Positions 28,088 to 36,783 of a stretch of DNA of 53,399 bases are shown here, piece after piece. Every line of letters starts with the position of its first letter. Positions within the stretch are counted from its first letter, which is position 1. The DNA is taken from the NCBI GenBank assembly GCA_902812445.1, contig CADDZF010000004.1:1-53399 (forward strand), in the 5' to 3' direction. Source of the stretch: Methylococcaceae bacterium. GTDB taxonomy: Bacteria > Pseudomonadota > Gammaproteobacteria > Methylococcales > Methylococcaceae. The notes below the pieces were generated by a model. The model was not told where the DNA came from. It made no database searches and saw only the letters and a list, made by a program, of their open reading frames with translations. The translations under genes were made by a program, and so were the position numbers.

Positions 28088-28104
28088 TGCTGTACATTAG
28101 TGCA
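28088..28104. promoter_or_regulatory. Possible NtrC-binding site 2
   Basis: TGCTGTACATTAGTGCA has TGC and GTGCA ends at the spacing of an NtrC site, but with two or more mismatches in each half. It starts 21 bases from site 1, about two helical turns, as in paired NtrC enhancers. Confidence 0.35.
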
Positions 28105-28430
28105 GTCGCCCTACAGCGTACAGAGCAATCAACCTGTTCATCCGATGAAACATCGTGGTAAAGCAGAGCTTAAGGACGGAAAGGCTCGCGACGTGGCGCT
28201 AATCGCGATAACGATTCAGAGCATGCCAAGCATCGATTTTGGGCAAGCCACAAACCGGTTCGATAAACCTTGTAAGACAAATCCAGCCAAAAAAAGTAGA
28301 ATGGACACCGAACTAAACCTAACGCCGGAGTGGGTTGATTCAGCTTCACTCCAGGAAATTATAAAACGCTCGAACTTCAATAGCTAAGACCGTCACTCAG
28401 CTCACACTTAAGCAGAATCGACCCTAGCAC
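28105..28430. other. Intergenic stretch before the GT2 gene
   Basis: About 325 bases separate the glnA regulatory region from the first plus-strand glycan gene. A plus-strand open frame (28076-28387) runs through it and over the NtrC-like sites; its product resembles nothing I know and has no ribosome-binding site. I see no RNA gene or terminator. Confidence 0.35.
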
Positions 28431-29372
28431 ATGCCGCTCGTATCAGTCATTATCGTCAACTTTAATGCGGAAAAGTACTTGACTGAGTGCGTTCAATCGG
28501 TGTTGTCCTCCACGATCCCGGTCGAGGTCATTGTTTCCGATAATGGCTCTACCGACAATAGCCTTGTGGAATTGCGCAAGGCGTTTCCCTATGAGAGACG
28601 CTTATCGATTATTGAAAACGGAGCAAACTTGGGTTTTGCCAAGGCCAATAACCTTGCATTTCAAAAATCCCAGGGACATTACGTCTTATTTTTAAATCCA
28701 GATTGTATTATTCAAGAAGATACGCTCTCGCAATTACTACGAGTCGTTACCCTCAAGCCAAGGGTCGGCATGGCCGGTTGCCTCATTCTCAATCCCGATG
28801 GCAGCGAACAGGCCGGGTGCAGGCGAAGCATTCCGACGCCGTGGCGTTCATTCGTACGCCTGACGCTGTTATACAAGCTGGCTAAATGGAATCGCCGATT
28901 CCGTTCTTACGATCATACCGAACTCCCTCTACCGGGACATCCCGTTAACGTCGAAGCTATTTCAGGCGCTTTCATGCTGGTACGCCGGGAGGCGATTAAC
29001 CAGGCCGGCCTGCTGGATGAGGGTTATTTCATGCATTGTGAGGATCTGGACTGGTGCATGCGTTTTAGGCAATCGGGTTGGTCCATTCTGTTTGTTCCCG
29101 ATGTTGAGATCACTCACATCGGCGGGGTCTGCAGTATATCCAGGCCTATTCTCGTCGAGTATTACAAGCACAAAGGCATGGTGCGCTTTTACAACAAATT
29201 CTTTCGGCACAGATATCCTCGGGGACTTATGCCTCTGGTCATACTGGCGGTCTGGACACGGTTCACAGCCAAAGCCGCACTATCACTATTCTTCCAGCCG
29301 CAGCCAAACAAGACCGTTTCCGAGCCTCAGCAACTGGCTATGTCCTCGATTAGACCCGACCATGACGCTTAA
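28431..29372 (+). CDS. Glycosyltransferase family 2 (rhamnosyltransferase-like)
   Basis: A 313-residue inverting GT-A transferase of the type seen in O-antigen and rhamnan synthesis. The nucleotide-sugar binding start is VSVIIVNFNAEKYLTECVQS, followed by VSDNGSTDNS and the metal-binding region VLFLNPDCI. The acceptor and catalytic region has GAFMLVRREAINQAG, then YFMHCEDLDWCMRFRQSGW with the expected acidic residues. The C-terminus has hydrophobic stretches that may attach it to the membrane. It overlaps the downstream epimerase gene by 11 bases. The donor is unknown; dTDP- or GDP-rhamnose would suit, given gmd/rmd in the window. Confidence 0.92.
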   Translation: MPLVSVIIVNFNAEKYLTECVQSVLSSTIPVEVIVSDNGSTDNSLVELRKAFPYERRLSIIENGANLGFAKANNLAFQKSQGHYVLFLNPDCIIQEDTLSQLLRVVTLKPRVGMAGCLILNPDGSEQAGCRRSIPTPWRSFVRLTLLYKLAKWNRRFRSYDHTELPLPGHPVNVEAISGAFMLVRREAINQAGLLDEGYFMHCEDLDWCMRFRQSGWSILFVPDVEITHIGGVCSISRPILVEYYKHKGMVRFYNKFFRHRYPRGLMPLVILAVWTRFTAKAALSLFFQPQPNKTVSEPQQLAMSSIRPDHDA

Positions 29373-30264
29373 GCGCAAAGTGATCGTTACGGGCGCCACG
29401 AGCTTGATCGGTGATTACCTATTACCCCTGCTCCTTGATGCCGGTTTCGAGCCCCATGGCATAAGCCGCAGTAAACTACGCCAGCAGGATCACGGCAGAA
29501 TCTGCTGGCACGTCGCCGATATCACGAAACAGCCCGAGGTTGCTATTTTTAATGCCGATGCGCTGATCCATCTGGCGCCACTTCGAACGCTGCCGTCCTT
29601 GCTTCCTCATCTTGCCGGAAAGGGGATCAAACGCGTCATCGCTTTCGGATCAACCAGCCTGTTTACCAAACAGAACTCCGGCAATCACGACGAGCGCGCT
29701 ATGATCCGAAAGCTCCAGAGCGCAGAAGAAGAACTCGAAGCACACTGCGCAAGCGCGGGAATCCAGTGGACCGTATTCAGGCCTACGCTCATTTACAGCT
29801 TTGGCAGAGACAAAAACGTGACGACCATCGCCCGCTTCGTCAGGCACTTTAGATTCTTTCCCTTGGTCGGCAAGGGCGTAGGTCTGCGCCAGCCCGTTCA
29901 CGCTGAAGATCTCGCTGTCGCCTGCATCGCGGCGCTCGACAATCCAGCGACCTTTAGCAAGGCCTACAATTTAAGCGGCGGTGAAACACTCACTTATCGG
30001 CAGATGGTCACCCGGATTTTCGATGAGATGGGGAAAAAACCCGTTATATTGACTATTCCGCTGATAATCCTGCGGGGTCTGCTCTACTTGCTGTCCAGCT
30101 TGCCCTCATTCCGCCATTTCAATCCCGAGATGGCCAACCGCATCAACCAGGACATGCATTTCGACCACTCCAAAGCCACTCGGGACTTTGGCTTCACACC
30201 ACGATCATTTGCCCCCGAAATCAAGATGATTGAGCGCACTTTAAGCCGCGCTATAACCGAGTGA
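29362..30264 (+). CDS. NAD-dependent epimerase/dehydratase (extended SDR)
   Basis: A Rossmann-fold sugar-nucleotide or lipid-linked sugar oxidoreductase of about 300 residues. The cofactor motif is VTGATSLIGDYLL. The usual YxxxK is not obvious: the stretch around AMIRKLQSAEEELEAHC replaces the Tyr with another residue, as in several atypical extended SDRs. The later FRPTLIY and QPVHAEDLAVACIAALDN blocks are normal. ATG 29362 overlaps the GT2 stop and gives the right distance to the Rossmann motif; the open frame continues much further upstream within the GT2 gene, which I reject. It resembles the minus-strand epimerase at 38097-39044 in general form. Confidence 0.85.
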   Translation: MTLKRKVIVTGATSLIGDYLLPLLLDAGFEPHGISRSKLRQQDHGRICWHVADITKQPEVAIFNADALIHLAPLRTLPSLLPHLAGKGIKRVIAFGSTSLFTKQNSGNHDERAMIRKLQSAEEELEAHCASAGIQWTVFRPTLIYSFGRDKNVTTIARFVRHFRFFPLVGKGVGLRQPVHAEDLAVACIAALDNPATFSKAYNLSGGETLTYRQMVTRIFDEMGKKPVILTIPLIILRGLLYLLSSLPSFRHFNPEMANRINQDMHFDHSKATRDFGFTPRSFAPEIKMIERTLSRAITE

Positions 30265-30298
30265 GACCCCTGGTTGCATTCGGCTCCGGACTATCGCC

Positions 30299-31039
30299 TC
30301 AGCCGCGTCGAATAACCGCGTTCTCCATGAACGCTTCATATAAGGAATTGGCAGCCTTGAGCTTTGTTCGGACTGCGGGGCGATCGTTGAGTTCTATCCG
30401 GTACTTTTCACGCTGACTGTTCCGGATTGCCGAAGGCCGGGCTACCCGCATTTCCTGCACCGAGCCGTCCTGGTTTTTCCAATTGCGCTCGATCGCTGCG
30501 GTCATCCTCTCCTGCGAATGCTCGGGCACGGTCAAGGAAAGTGCATAACGCCGATTGAAGTGCTCGATAACCAGACTGAAATCGGAAGTCGTCGATTCAA
30601 ATGGCGCTATAAACAGGCGTTTCGCGTAAGGCCGCATGATGCGGTGGAAATCTATATAAAAATCGAGGCTGTCGGCTAAGTCTTGATCTGCGTACTGAGC
30701 CCAGGAAATACAGGCGCCGGCAGGCTCTCGTAAGACAAACATGCCCGGCTTACCGCTTTTGACCATCGGGATGATGTGGGCGGGAAAGTGGATATGGTAA
30801 AGCAGGCGCTGATGAGTAAGACAGAGTTCCAGCATCCTCGCCGTATAGGTATTACTCGAGCGAGGAAAACCACCTACCCAAAGGTCATAGTCGGCGGTTG
30901 CGTGCTGGAGAAAAGGTCTGCCCAGAACGGCGGCAATCAGCTTGTACAAAAACGGGTTTCCCCAAAAAATATCCCGTGCAGTCCGCCGCAAGATTCTTGG
31001 CAACATTAGTTTTGGGCGGGATCCAACGTGTACCTTCAT
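30299..31039 (-). CDS. Sulfotransferase-like P-loop protein
   Basis: The 246-residue protein has a loop VGGFPRSSNTYTARML that resembles the 5'-phosphosulfate-binding loop of PAPS-dependent sulfotransferases (PRSGTTW in others) and MFVLREPAGACISWAQY, which fits the 3'-phosphate-binding motif. No full domain signature can be seen, and the fold could belong to another P-loop family. It is the last gene of the long minus-strand glycan region and follows the GT4 gene by 10 bases, so it is probably co-expressed. If it is a sulfotransferase, the glycan would be sulfated. Confidence 0.6.
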   Translation of the reverse strand: MKVHVGSRPKLMLPRILRRTARDIFWGNPFLYKLIAAVLGRPFLQHATADYDLWVGGFPRSSNTYTARMLELCLTHQRLLYHIHFPAHIIPMVKSGKPGMFVLREPAGACISWAQYADQDLADSLDFYIDFHRIMRPYAKRLFIAPFESTTSDFSLVIEHFNRRYALSLTVPEHSQERMTAAIERNWKNQDGSVQEMRVARPSAIRNSQREKYRIELNDRPAVRTKLKAANSLYEAFMENAVIRRG

Positions 31040-31049
31040 ATCTGTCGCC

Positions 31050-32408
31050 TTATATCAGATGCAACCGTTCCAATCTCGCCTTATACCGGGCGCCCGCGAC
31101 TTCAGAGCTATGATGGGTCTTGATGAAGTTCATCGCCCGCGCACCGAGTGATGCCGCGTAAGCTCGATCGTTGACCAGTCTTTGCATATACCAGGCCGCC
31201 TGTTCTATATCCGCCTCGGCCCAGAATTGACCCTGCCCAAAGGGGTACTCATTCTCTTGCAGCGGAACTAAAGTGCAGTCGATAACACAAGCCGTCAGCT
31301 CGTTCGTAAAATCAAGATTACCCGAATAGCCCGTCGCGATGACGGGCTTGCCGAAATACATGGCTTCGGCCAAGCCCCGGCCAAACCCCTCGCTGCGATG
31401 AAGTGAAACGAAACAGTCGCACGCTTGTATCAGACCCGCTATCTCGGCGCCGTCAAAGACTTTTTCGATGAGAATGATGCGTGGATCTTGCAGCCCGCCA
31501 TCCGCTTTGAAGCTTGCAAACTCATCAGGACGCAAGTCCATGCCGTTCATCTTGATGACGAGTCGCACATCCGCAGCCCGACTCTCTCCAAACGCGGCTA
31601 AAAAAGCCCGGACAACGGCAAACGGATTTTTTCGGCTCAGGTACGAGGTAAAATCGAAAAAAAACAGAAACAGGAATTCATGTTCGGGTAGACCGAAATA
31701 GTCTCTCGAGTAACCCGTATTGGCCACCGGTTCGACAACGAACGGCATGCGAACGACAGGACAGCTCGCCTTTTCCGATAGCGCCTGCTGAATGAAACGG
31801 GTGGGCGCCCAGATTTCATGCACCAAATTGAAAGAAGTCGTCCACTGGTCCGGAAAAGCGCTCAATTCCCAAGACCAATAGCCAATGTTGTACCTTCCTT
31901 CGAAAAACGATCGGCCGAGCTGATAATAGGCCGGATACATCTCGTCGGCATTGAGGAAAAAAATATTGGCTCGATAAATCGGACTCTGCGCGATTTTATC
32001 CATGAAGCGGAAGTTTTTATGGAGTATCGCCCTATGGCTTCCATAGTCGAACGTATTGCAGATATTAAAAGGAATGTCTGCCTTGGCAAATGCCGCCGCC
32101 GAGGTGCGAATATCCTCCGCCTTGCCCAATACACCGTACGGATGGCCGACCAGAACCGCGCCTGGCAGAAGTTTTGGAGAAATCGCCGGCCGCGTGATTT
32201 CGGCCACGGAACGGGCGGCTGGCTGGCGCAAGGGGGTTGCAGCGATCGATGAACTCTTCAACAAGCGCTGCAAGCGCCATTGCAAAGCGGAAATGCCTTC
32301 CTTCCGGAGGATCCGAAGTATCCGGTTGCAAAGGACAAGCGGGCCCCCATGCCGGTTACTGGTTTCCTGGATAATTCGGATGAGCTTTTTCGAACGACTG
32401 ATCATCAT
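31050..32408 (-). CDS. Glycosyltransferase family 4
   Basis: A 452-residue GT-B transferase. The first 50 residues carry a helical motif (VLCNRILRILRKEGISALQW) that recurs in the GT2/WbsX fusion at 48815. The GT4 domain follows with LVGHPYGVLGKAEDIRTSAA and the C-terminal donor half: FFFDFTSYLSRKNPFAVVRA and the E-x7-E motif in RSEGFGRGLAEAMYFGKPVI. Such proteins are found in rhamnan and heteropolysaccharide clusters. It lies between the TPR-containing membrane protein and the sulfotransferase-like gene. Confidence 0.88.
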   Translation of the reverse strand: MMISRSKKLIRIIQETSNRHGGPLVLCNRILRILRKEGISALQWRLQRLLKSSSIAATPLRQPAARSVAEITRPAISPKLLPGAVLVGHPYGVLGKAEDIRTSAAAFAKADIPFNICNTFDYGSHRAILHKNFRFMDKIAQSPIYRANIFFLNADEMYPAYYQLGRSFFEGRYNIGYWSWELSAFPDQWTTSFNLVHEIWAPTRFIQQALSEKASCPVVRMPFVVEPVANTGYSRDYFGLPEHEFLFLFFFDFTSYLSRKNPFAVVRAFLAAFGESRAADVRLVIKMNGMDLRPDEFASFKADGGLQDPRIILIEKVFDGAEIAGLIQACDCFVSLHRSEGFGRGLAEAMYFGKPVIATGYSGNLDFTNELTACVIDCTLVPLQENEYPFGQGQFWAEADIEQAAWYMQRLVNDRAYAASLGARAMNFIKTHHSSEVAGARYKARLERLHLI

Positions 32409-32501
32409 CTGTTTATCGTTCTGGTCCAGAAAACAGCATTGGTGCTCAACATATTACGCTGCGGGGTCAAATACGGCTAACGCTCGCATCGATCGACCCG
32501 T

Positions 32502-34886
32502 TCATCGAGAGGATGGAATTTCGTGCAACGGACGTCCCCGCCGTATCAAATCGGCAAATTCTCTGGCTCGATCCGGCTGCTGGCTCTCAAGCCGACGATG
32601 CGCAGGAGCGATTTTAGCGTCGTAGTCAGCGGCTTCCCGACTTGCCCCGGTACAATAGGCAATTAGGCTATCCTCGCTATTCAAGCGCAAAGCCTCGCGG
32701 CAAACATCGAGTGCGCGCTGGTAGCGTCCGAGCGCAAAGTAGGTCAATCCCAGGCGCGCACTGAGCTTCCCGTTCCCCGGATCGAGCTTGATCGCATGCT
32801 CATAAGCCCGGGCCGCTTTAGCGAGAAAATTCGTTTGCCGATAGCCATCACCGATCTGGGTCCACAAACGGCTCTGACCCTGCAGGGGAAGGTGAACGGC
32901 TTGGGAGCTGGCCGGAAATGTCAGTTCAGAAAAACTGATCGGGATGATGCGACCATAGAACAACCGCGCAGGCGTGTTCCATTCTATTCTCATCGAAACG
33001 ACTGGATCGTCTTGGCTTTCCATCGGCTGGCCCAATGCCAGCGCGGCAAAATCAAATCTATCGCGGACAACCGGCGACAGCAAAAAACCCTTGCCGGTGA
33101 TACCCGGTATCAGCCGGAATTTTTCCTCTCGGTTATGCGCATACGTCACGACAAGCTTGATTTCCGGCAGTTTATACAGGGTATTGACCCATCGCCCGAG
33201 GAGATTTTTCTCCAAACCGATTTGCGCCCAGACCAAAGGAATGCCGCGGGGCAGAGAAAACGCCTCGCCGAAGCGAACTTCGATCCGATACAGCGGCTTT
33301 ATCGCGTACTCCCGCTGGACGCTGCGCTTTTTCAGCTCCAGGAACTGCGGGAGTAGATCGTTTAAATCGTACCGGGTGAGGAGTTCGGGCCAGCTCGCGC
33401 CATCATCCTGGGAAGGAAAACGGCCATCGATGGTCTTGAGATCGAACAGCAGCGTATTCGCGGACTGACCGCTTCGCAAAAACTGCAGATTTTTCTCTAT
33501 CAGATAAGGGGTATAGACCGAATAGCTCTGAAAGATGGGACGCGGCTTCAACGCCATACCCCGTGCCAGGACCGCTGCTTGATCCCACGGATAGACGTCA
33601 ATGGTACCTTCGATTTTCGGTAGCTGGCTGGCTTCATTTATCGACTGTTTTTGGCGATCGGCTAAACTCTTCAGCCGATCGATGTGTCTGCCGGTCAGCC
33701 AACTGCGAAAACTCGCCACGTTGTCTCGTATTTGCAGCGCCTGCTCCTTCACGATTGCCGCCGGGCCTTTGTGAGCGCTCAATGAGATCGAGGAATAGAC
33801 CAGCAGAATTTCAATGGCCATCACTCCGCCAGTAAGTACCTTGATCGGCCTCAACACACCTTTTTGCCGCCACACTTCAACCCCATGCAGACTGCTCACC
33901 GCCAATAATCCGCCGAACGCACAAGGAATATGATCCGAGCGGGTCAAACCGGCCTTGAAAAACATGAACAAGGTCACTGCGCTGGAACAGAGCACAATCG
34001 AGGGAATTGGACGATAAGTTCCTTTCCCATACCGGACCGACATGAACAGAACGAGTGACACGAGCGTCAGGAATAGAAACGCTGCAACGGCCACCGCCTC
34101 ACGCCACCCGCGCTGGTACTGCATGGCTTCACTGTACCCGCTCAGTAGGTTCATCGAGCCTTGTAAGAAGGCGTCGAAATCCGCCGTCCGCTGACCACTG
34201 AGTACAAATAACGCCCATACGGCGCCGACATACGCTACCGAAAAAACCGGCATTCGGTTGCCGTAACGAAAAAACCGCTGCAGGTCTACGAGCGGCACCA
34301 CGGCAAGGCACAGCACCGCGAAGCTGAACTTGACCAAGCTTATCAGTGCGCAAATCACGATCAAGCCGTGGGTCAACCAACGGATTAATTGGCTATCGCC
34401 GCGCTCAATCAGAGCGACCGCCAGCAAAGGCACGCACAGCCAGACCGAATCCATGGACGTTACAAATCGGGAATCCATATAGATATACGACCAAAACCCG
34501 AGATAGATCGCCGCCAAAAATAGCAGCCGCGGCAGCAACGGCAATGGGCGCAGGATTTCCGCTAGTGCCAATGCGATCACTAACGCGACCGTCAGGCGTA
34601 CCCATAAAAGCGCGGAATAATAATTTTCATCGAATAAATTAAGCCCAAATACACTGAGCGGTCCTTGGGTAAATATGATTTCTTTGCCGGCTCTGAGGCG
34701 ATGATCAAATGCGTAGGCCATCGTTTGCTGCCAGGACGGATCCAGTCCGGCCTTTGCCATGGTCGGATAAAACGGGACAAAGAATGCAACAAAAAAGCAG
34801 AAGGCGATGGCGGCAAAGGCGGAATCGAGAACTTGCTCTCGTTCGAGCTTGGCGAACTTCAGCGCAGAGAACCAACCGGCAAGCAT
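32502..34886 (-). CDS. Polytopic membrane protein with C-terminal TPRs (GT-C-like)
   Basis: A 794-residue protein. The first 400 residues hold about ten hydrophobic helices, including a luminal-looking loop with AGLDPSWQQTMAYAFDHRLR and KEIIFTQGPLSVFGLN, an arrangement seen in GT-C membrane glycosyltransferases and their relatives. A soluble periplasmic region of about 280 residues follows. The last 100 residues contain two to three TPR-type repeats (AYEHAIKLDPGNGKLSARLG and RALDVCREALRLNSEDSLIA). I do not recognise the family and cannot show catalytic residues. ATG 34886 is chosen; it lies in the run that follows the GT39-like gene. Confidence 0.75.
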   Translation of the reverse strand: MLAGWFSALKFAKLEREQVLDSAFAAIAFCFFVAFFVPFYPTMAKAGLDPSWQQTMAYAFDHRLRAGKEIIFTQGPLSVFGLNLFDENYYSALLWVRLTVALVIALALAEILRPLPLLPRLLFLAAIYLGFWSYIYMDSRFVTSMDSVWLCVPLLAVALIERGDSQLIRWLTHGLIVICALISLVKFSFAVLCLAVVPLVDLQRFFRYGNRMPVFSVAYVGAVWALFVLSGQRTADFDAFLQGSMNLLSGYSEAMQYQRGWREAVAVAAFLFLTLVSLVLFMSVRYGKGTYRPIPSIVLCSSAVTLFMFFKAGLTRSDHIPCAFGGLLAVSSLHGVEVWRQKGVLRPIKVLTGGVMAIEILLVYSSISLSAHKGPAAIVKEQALQIRDNVASFRSWLTGRHIDRLKSLADRQKQSINEASQLPKIEGTIDVYPWDQAAVLARGMALKPRPIFQSYSVYTPYLIEKNLQFLRSGQSANTLLFDLKTIDGRFPSQDDGASWPELLTRYDLNDLLPQFLELKKRSVQREYAIKPLYRIEVRFGEAFSLPRGIPLVWAQIGLEKNLLGRWVNTLYKLPEIKLVVTYAHNREEKFRLIPGITGKGFLLSPVVRDRFDFAALALGQPMESQDDPVVSMRIEWNTPARLFYGRIIPISFSELTFPASSQAVHLPLQGQSRLWTQIGDGYRQTNFLAKAARAYEHAIKLDPGNGKLSARLGLTYFALGRYQRALDVCREALRLNSEDSLIAYCTGASREAADYDAKIAPAHRRLESQQPDRAREFADLIRRGRPLHEIPSSR

Positions 34887-35011
34887 TTTTCATTTACTCG
34901 GTAACAAAGAGAACCCTCAAAGCCCCATGATGAGATCGCTTACGCTGCCACAAGGCCGGGCCTCACGACTTTTGAGGCAACCGATGATCAGCAGACGGGG
35001 CAAGCGATCTT

Positions 35012-36595
35012 TTAACTTTTCGCTTGGTCAAGGGCAAGGAAATGAATCACGAGACAGCCATTTTGCACAGATGCAATCGCCCGCCCCTGGAGACTCGCTT
35101 CCTGAACCATGTGATCGAGTGCAGAGCGCCTTGCGGTATCCCAGGGCTTGTCCTTTCCCTCGCAATCGATCACTGCCGAGAGCGGGACCGGGGCGACCCA
35201 TAAAGCCGGCGCCTGGATCACGGACCGGAACAGATCTTCAGGCGTCCAAGTCGCCACATTGAGGCTCTTGCGCTTGGCATAAAAAGCCAGCTCTGGCGAG
35301 GACTCGAACCCGAAGACAACGATTGCGGTGTCGGGTGGAGTAGTCGATCTGACGTAATTCGCGACGTTGATGGTGCGATACCAATCCGGCGGAGTCACCA
35401 CCAACGGATGAAATTGCTTGAAATAATGCGTGAGCTGCGTACCGGCCAGGATCAGCAACAGCGCCAAAGAGAGCCAGCGTGGCCCATTGCGCCACAAATC
35501 ACCCAAGAGCAAGGCCAGTAAAGCGATGAGGAAGAGGCTGTTTCCGACCTGGTAATAGTTATGAACAATGTGGAGGTTCGTGAAAACGAGGAACGGCAAT
35601 AGAAAAAGCAGCCCTGCCACTGCGGCCGCTATCCATCTTCGCCGGGATACTGCAAACGCCGCCACGACCACGCTCGCGGCGACGGCGGATGAGCCCGCGA
35701 TATCCGGAATGGCGCGGCCCAGAATGGCGCCCCGCCAAAGATCCGAGCTCCATCGTTGAGCCCATGTCCCGAAATTCCATCCCTTCAGCGCGTCAGAAGT
35801 CAGCAACGCGCCCCACGGATTCAGTACCTTGAGGCTATCTGCAAAATCAGTCCATGCCTTCAGCGCGATAAACGCAATGACGAGAGTCAGCATGGCGGGC
35901 AGATGACGGCGCACAAGAACGGACGGCCGGCGCCATGCGCCCTCGCGCTTCGCATGCCAGGCGATGAGGCACCCTGCGGCGAGAGCGAAGCCGAGGAAGG
36001 TGGTGATCTTGACAGCGGCCGCAAGCGCCGCCGTGACGGCAGACAGGACGAGTAACCCTGCGTTGCCGGTCAAAAGATAGCGTTGCAGAAAGGCCACGTA
36101 AAGCAAGGACAGAAAAACCGCCATGGATTCGATCATGACGGTCCGGCCCCAGAACAAGTGCAGCGGAGCTAAGAGAAACAGTATGCCAAAAATAAGGTAT
36201 TCGTCTCGATTGAGGCCGAGATCTCGATAAAGAAGATGTGCCGGCCACAAGCAGCCGACGAGCAGCAGGAATGACAGAAGACGCCCGTTTGCCTCGATCG
36301 ACAGCGGGCCGAACTGGTGCAGCGCAGCAACGATCCACTGATAGAGCGGAAATTCGAACGGAATAGCCCAAGGAAAACCCAATGCCGGGGTTTCATAGGC
36401 GAGCCAGGCGCCGCCGTGGACCAGCCAGTACACCGTCAGAGCGGTTTGCGTCTGGCGAAATGAATGCAAATCCAGAAGCGGCTGCTGCAAGCCTAAGAAT
36501 AAGACCGATATGGCGAGGCCTAACGCCGCAAGAAACAGAAACCCAAGCAGTCGACCATCGATTTTCGCGTACCGATCAATAGTCTCAGGCGACAT
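35012..36595 (-). CDS. ArnT/PMT-like membrane glycosyltransferase (GT39 type)
   Basis: A polytopic protein of about 527 residues with a GT-C topology. The first periplasmic loop holds LLDLHSFRQTQTA, where an Asp precedes an HSFRQ motif as in family-39 related glycosyltransferases that use polyprenyl-phosphate sugars. More than ten hydrophobic segments follow and a small soluble tail. I start at ATG 36595, which has a GGAG upstream, rather than the TTG at 36628. The donor could be the polyprenyl-phosphate pentose made by the 40605-44093 module or another lipid-linked sugar. Confidence 0.8.
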   Translation of the reverse strand: MSPETIDRYAKIDGRLLGFLFLAALGLAISVLFLGLQQPLLDLHSFRQTQTALTVYWLVHGGAWLAYETPALGFPWAIPFEFPLYQWIVAALHQFGPLSIEANGRLLSFLLLVGCLWPAHLLYRDLGLNRDEYLIFGILFLLAPLHLFWGRTVMIESMAVFLSLLYVAFLQRYLLTGNAGLLVLSAVTAALAAAVKITTFLGFALAAGCLIAWHAKREGAWRRPSVLVRRHLPAMLTLVIAFIALKAWTDFADSLKVLNPWGALLTSDALKGWNFGTWAQRWSSDLWRGAILGRAIPDIAGSSAVAASVVVAAFAVSRRRWIAAAVAGLLFLLPFLVFTNLHIVHNYYQVGNSLFLIALLALLLGDLWRNGPRWLSLALLLILAGTQLTHYFKQFHPLVVTPPDWYRTINVANYVRSTTPPDTAIVVFGFESSPELAFYAKRKSLNVATWTPEDLFRSVIQAPALWVAPVPLSAVIDCEGKDKPWDTARRSALDHMVQEASLQGRAIASVQNGCLVIHFLALDQAKS

Positions 36596-36783
36596 GTTGC
36601 CCGTTATCTCCAACCGCAGCAGCGGCAAACTAACCGATTCTGTGCGCGAAAACGGCGCGGTGATACTCGGCAGAGCGATCTTCGGAAGGCCGGCACAAAA
36701 AATCGAGCAAGGTTCGCACTACCGCCGCTCTACACCGAACAGCGAAAGAACGTCTTTGCAGCGTTTTCAGAGCCTGCGGCCGT

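Noticed and set aside
28076-28387. A 103-codon plus-strand frame between glnA and GT2
   Set aside because: It runs over the candidate NtrC sites, has no ribosome-binding site and no similarity I can name.
29017-29361. N-terminal extension of the plus-strand epimerase into the GT2 gene
   Set aside because: It overlaps a well supported GT2 coding region; ATG 29362 sits right before the Rossmann motif.
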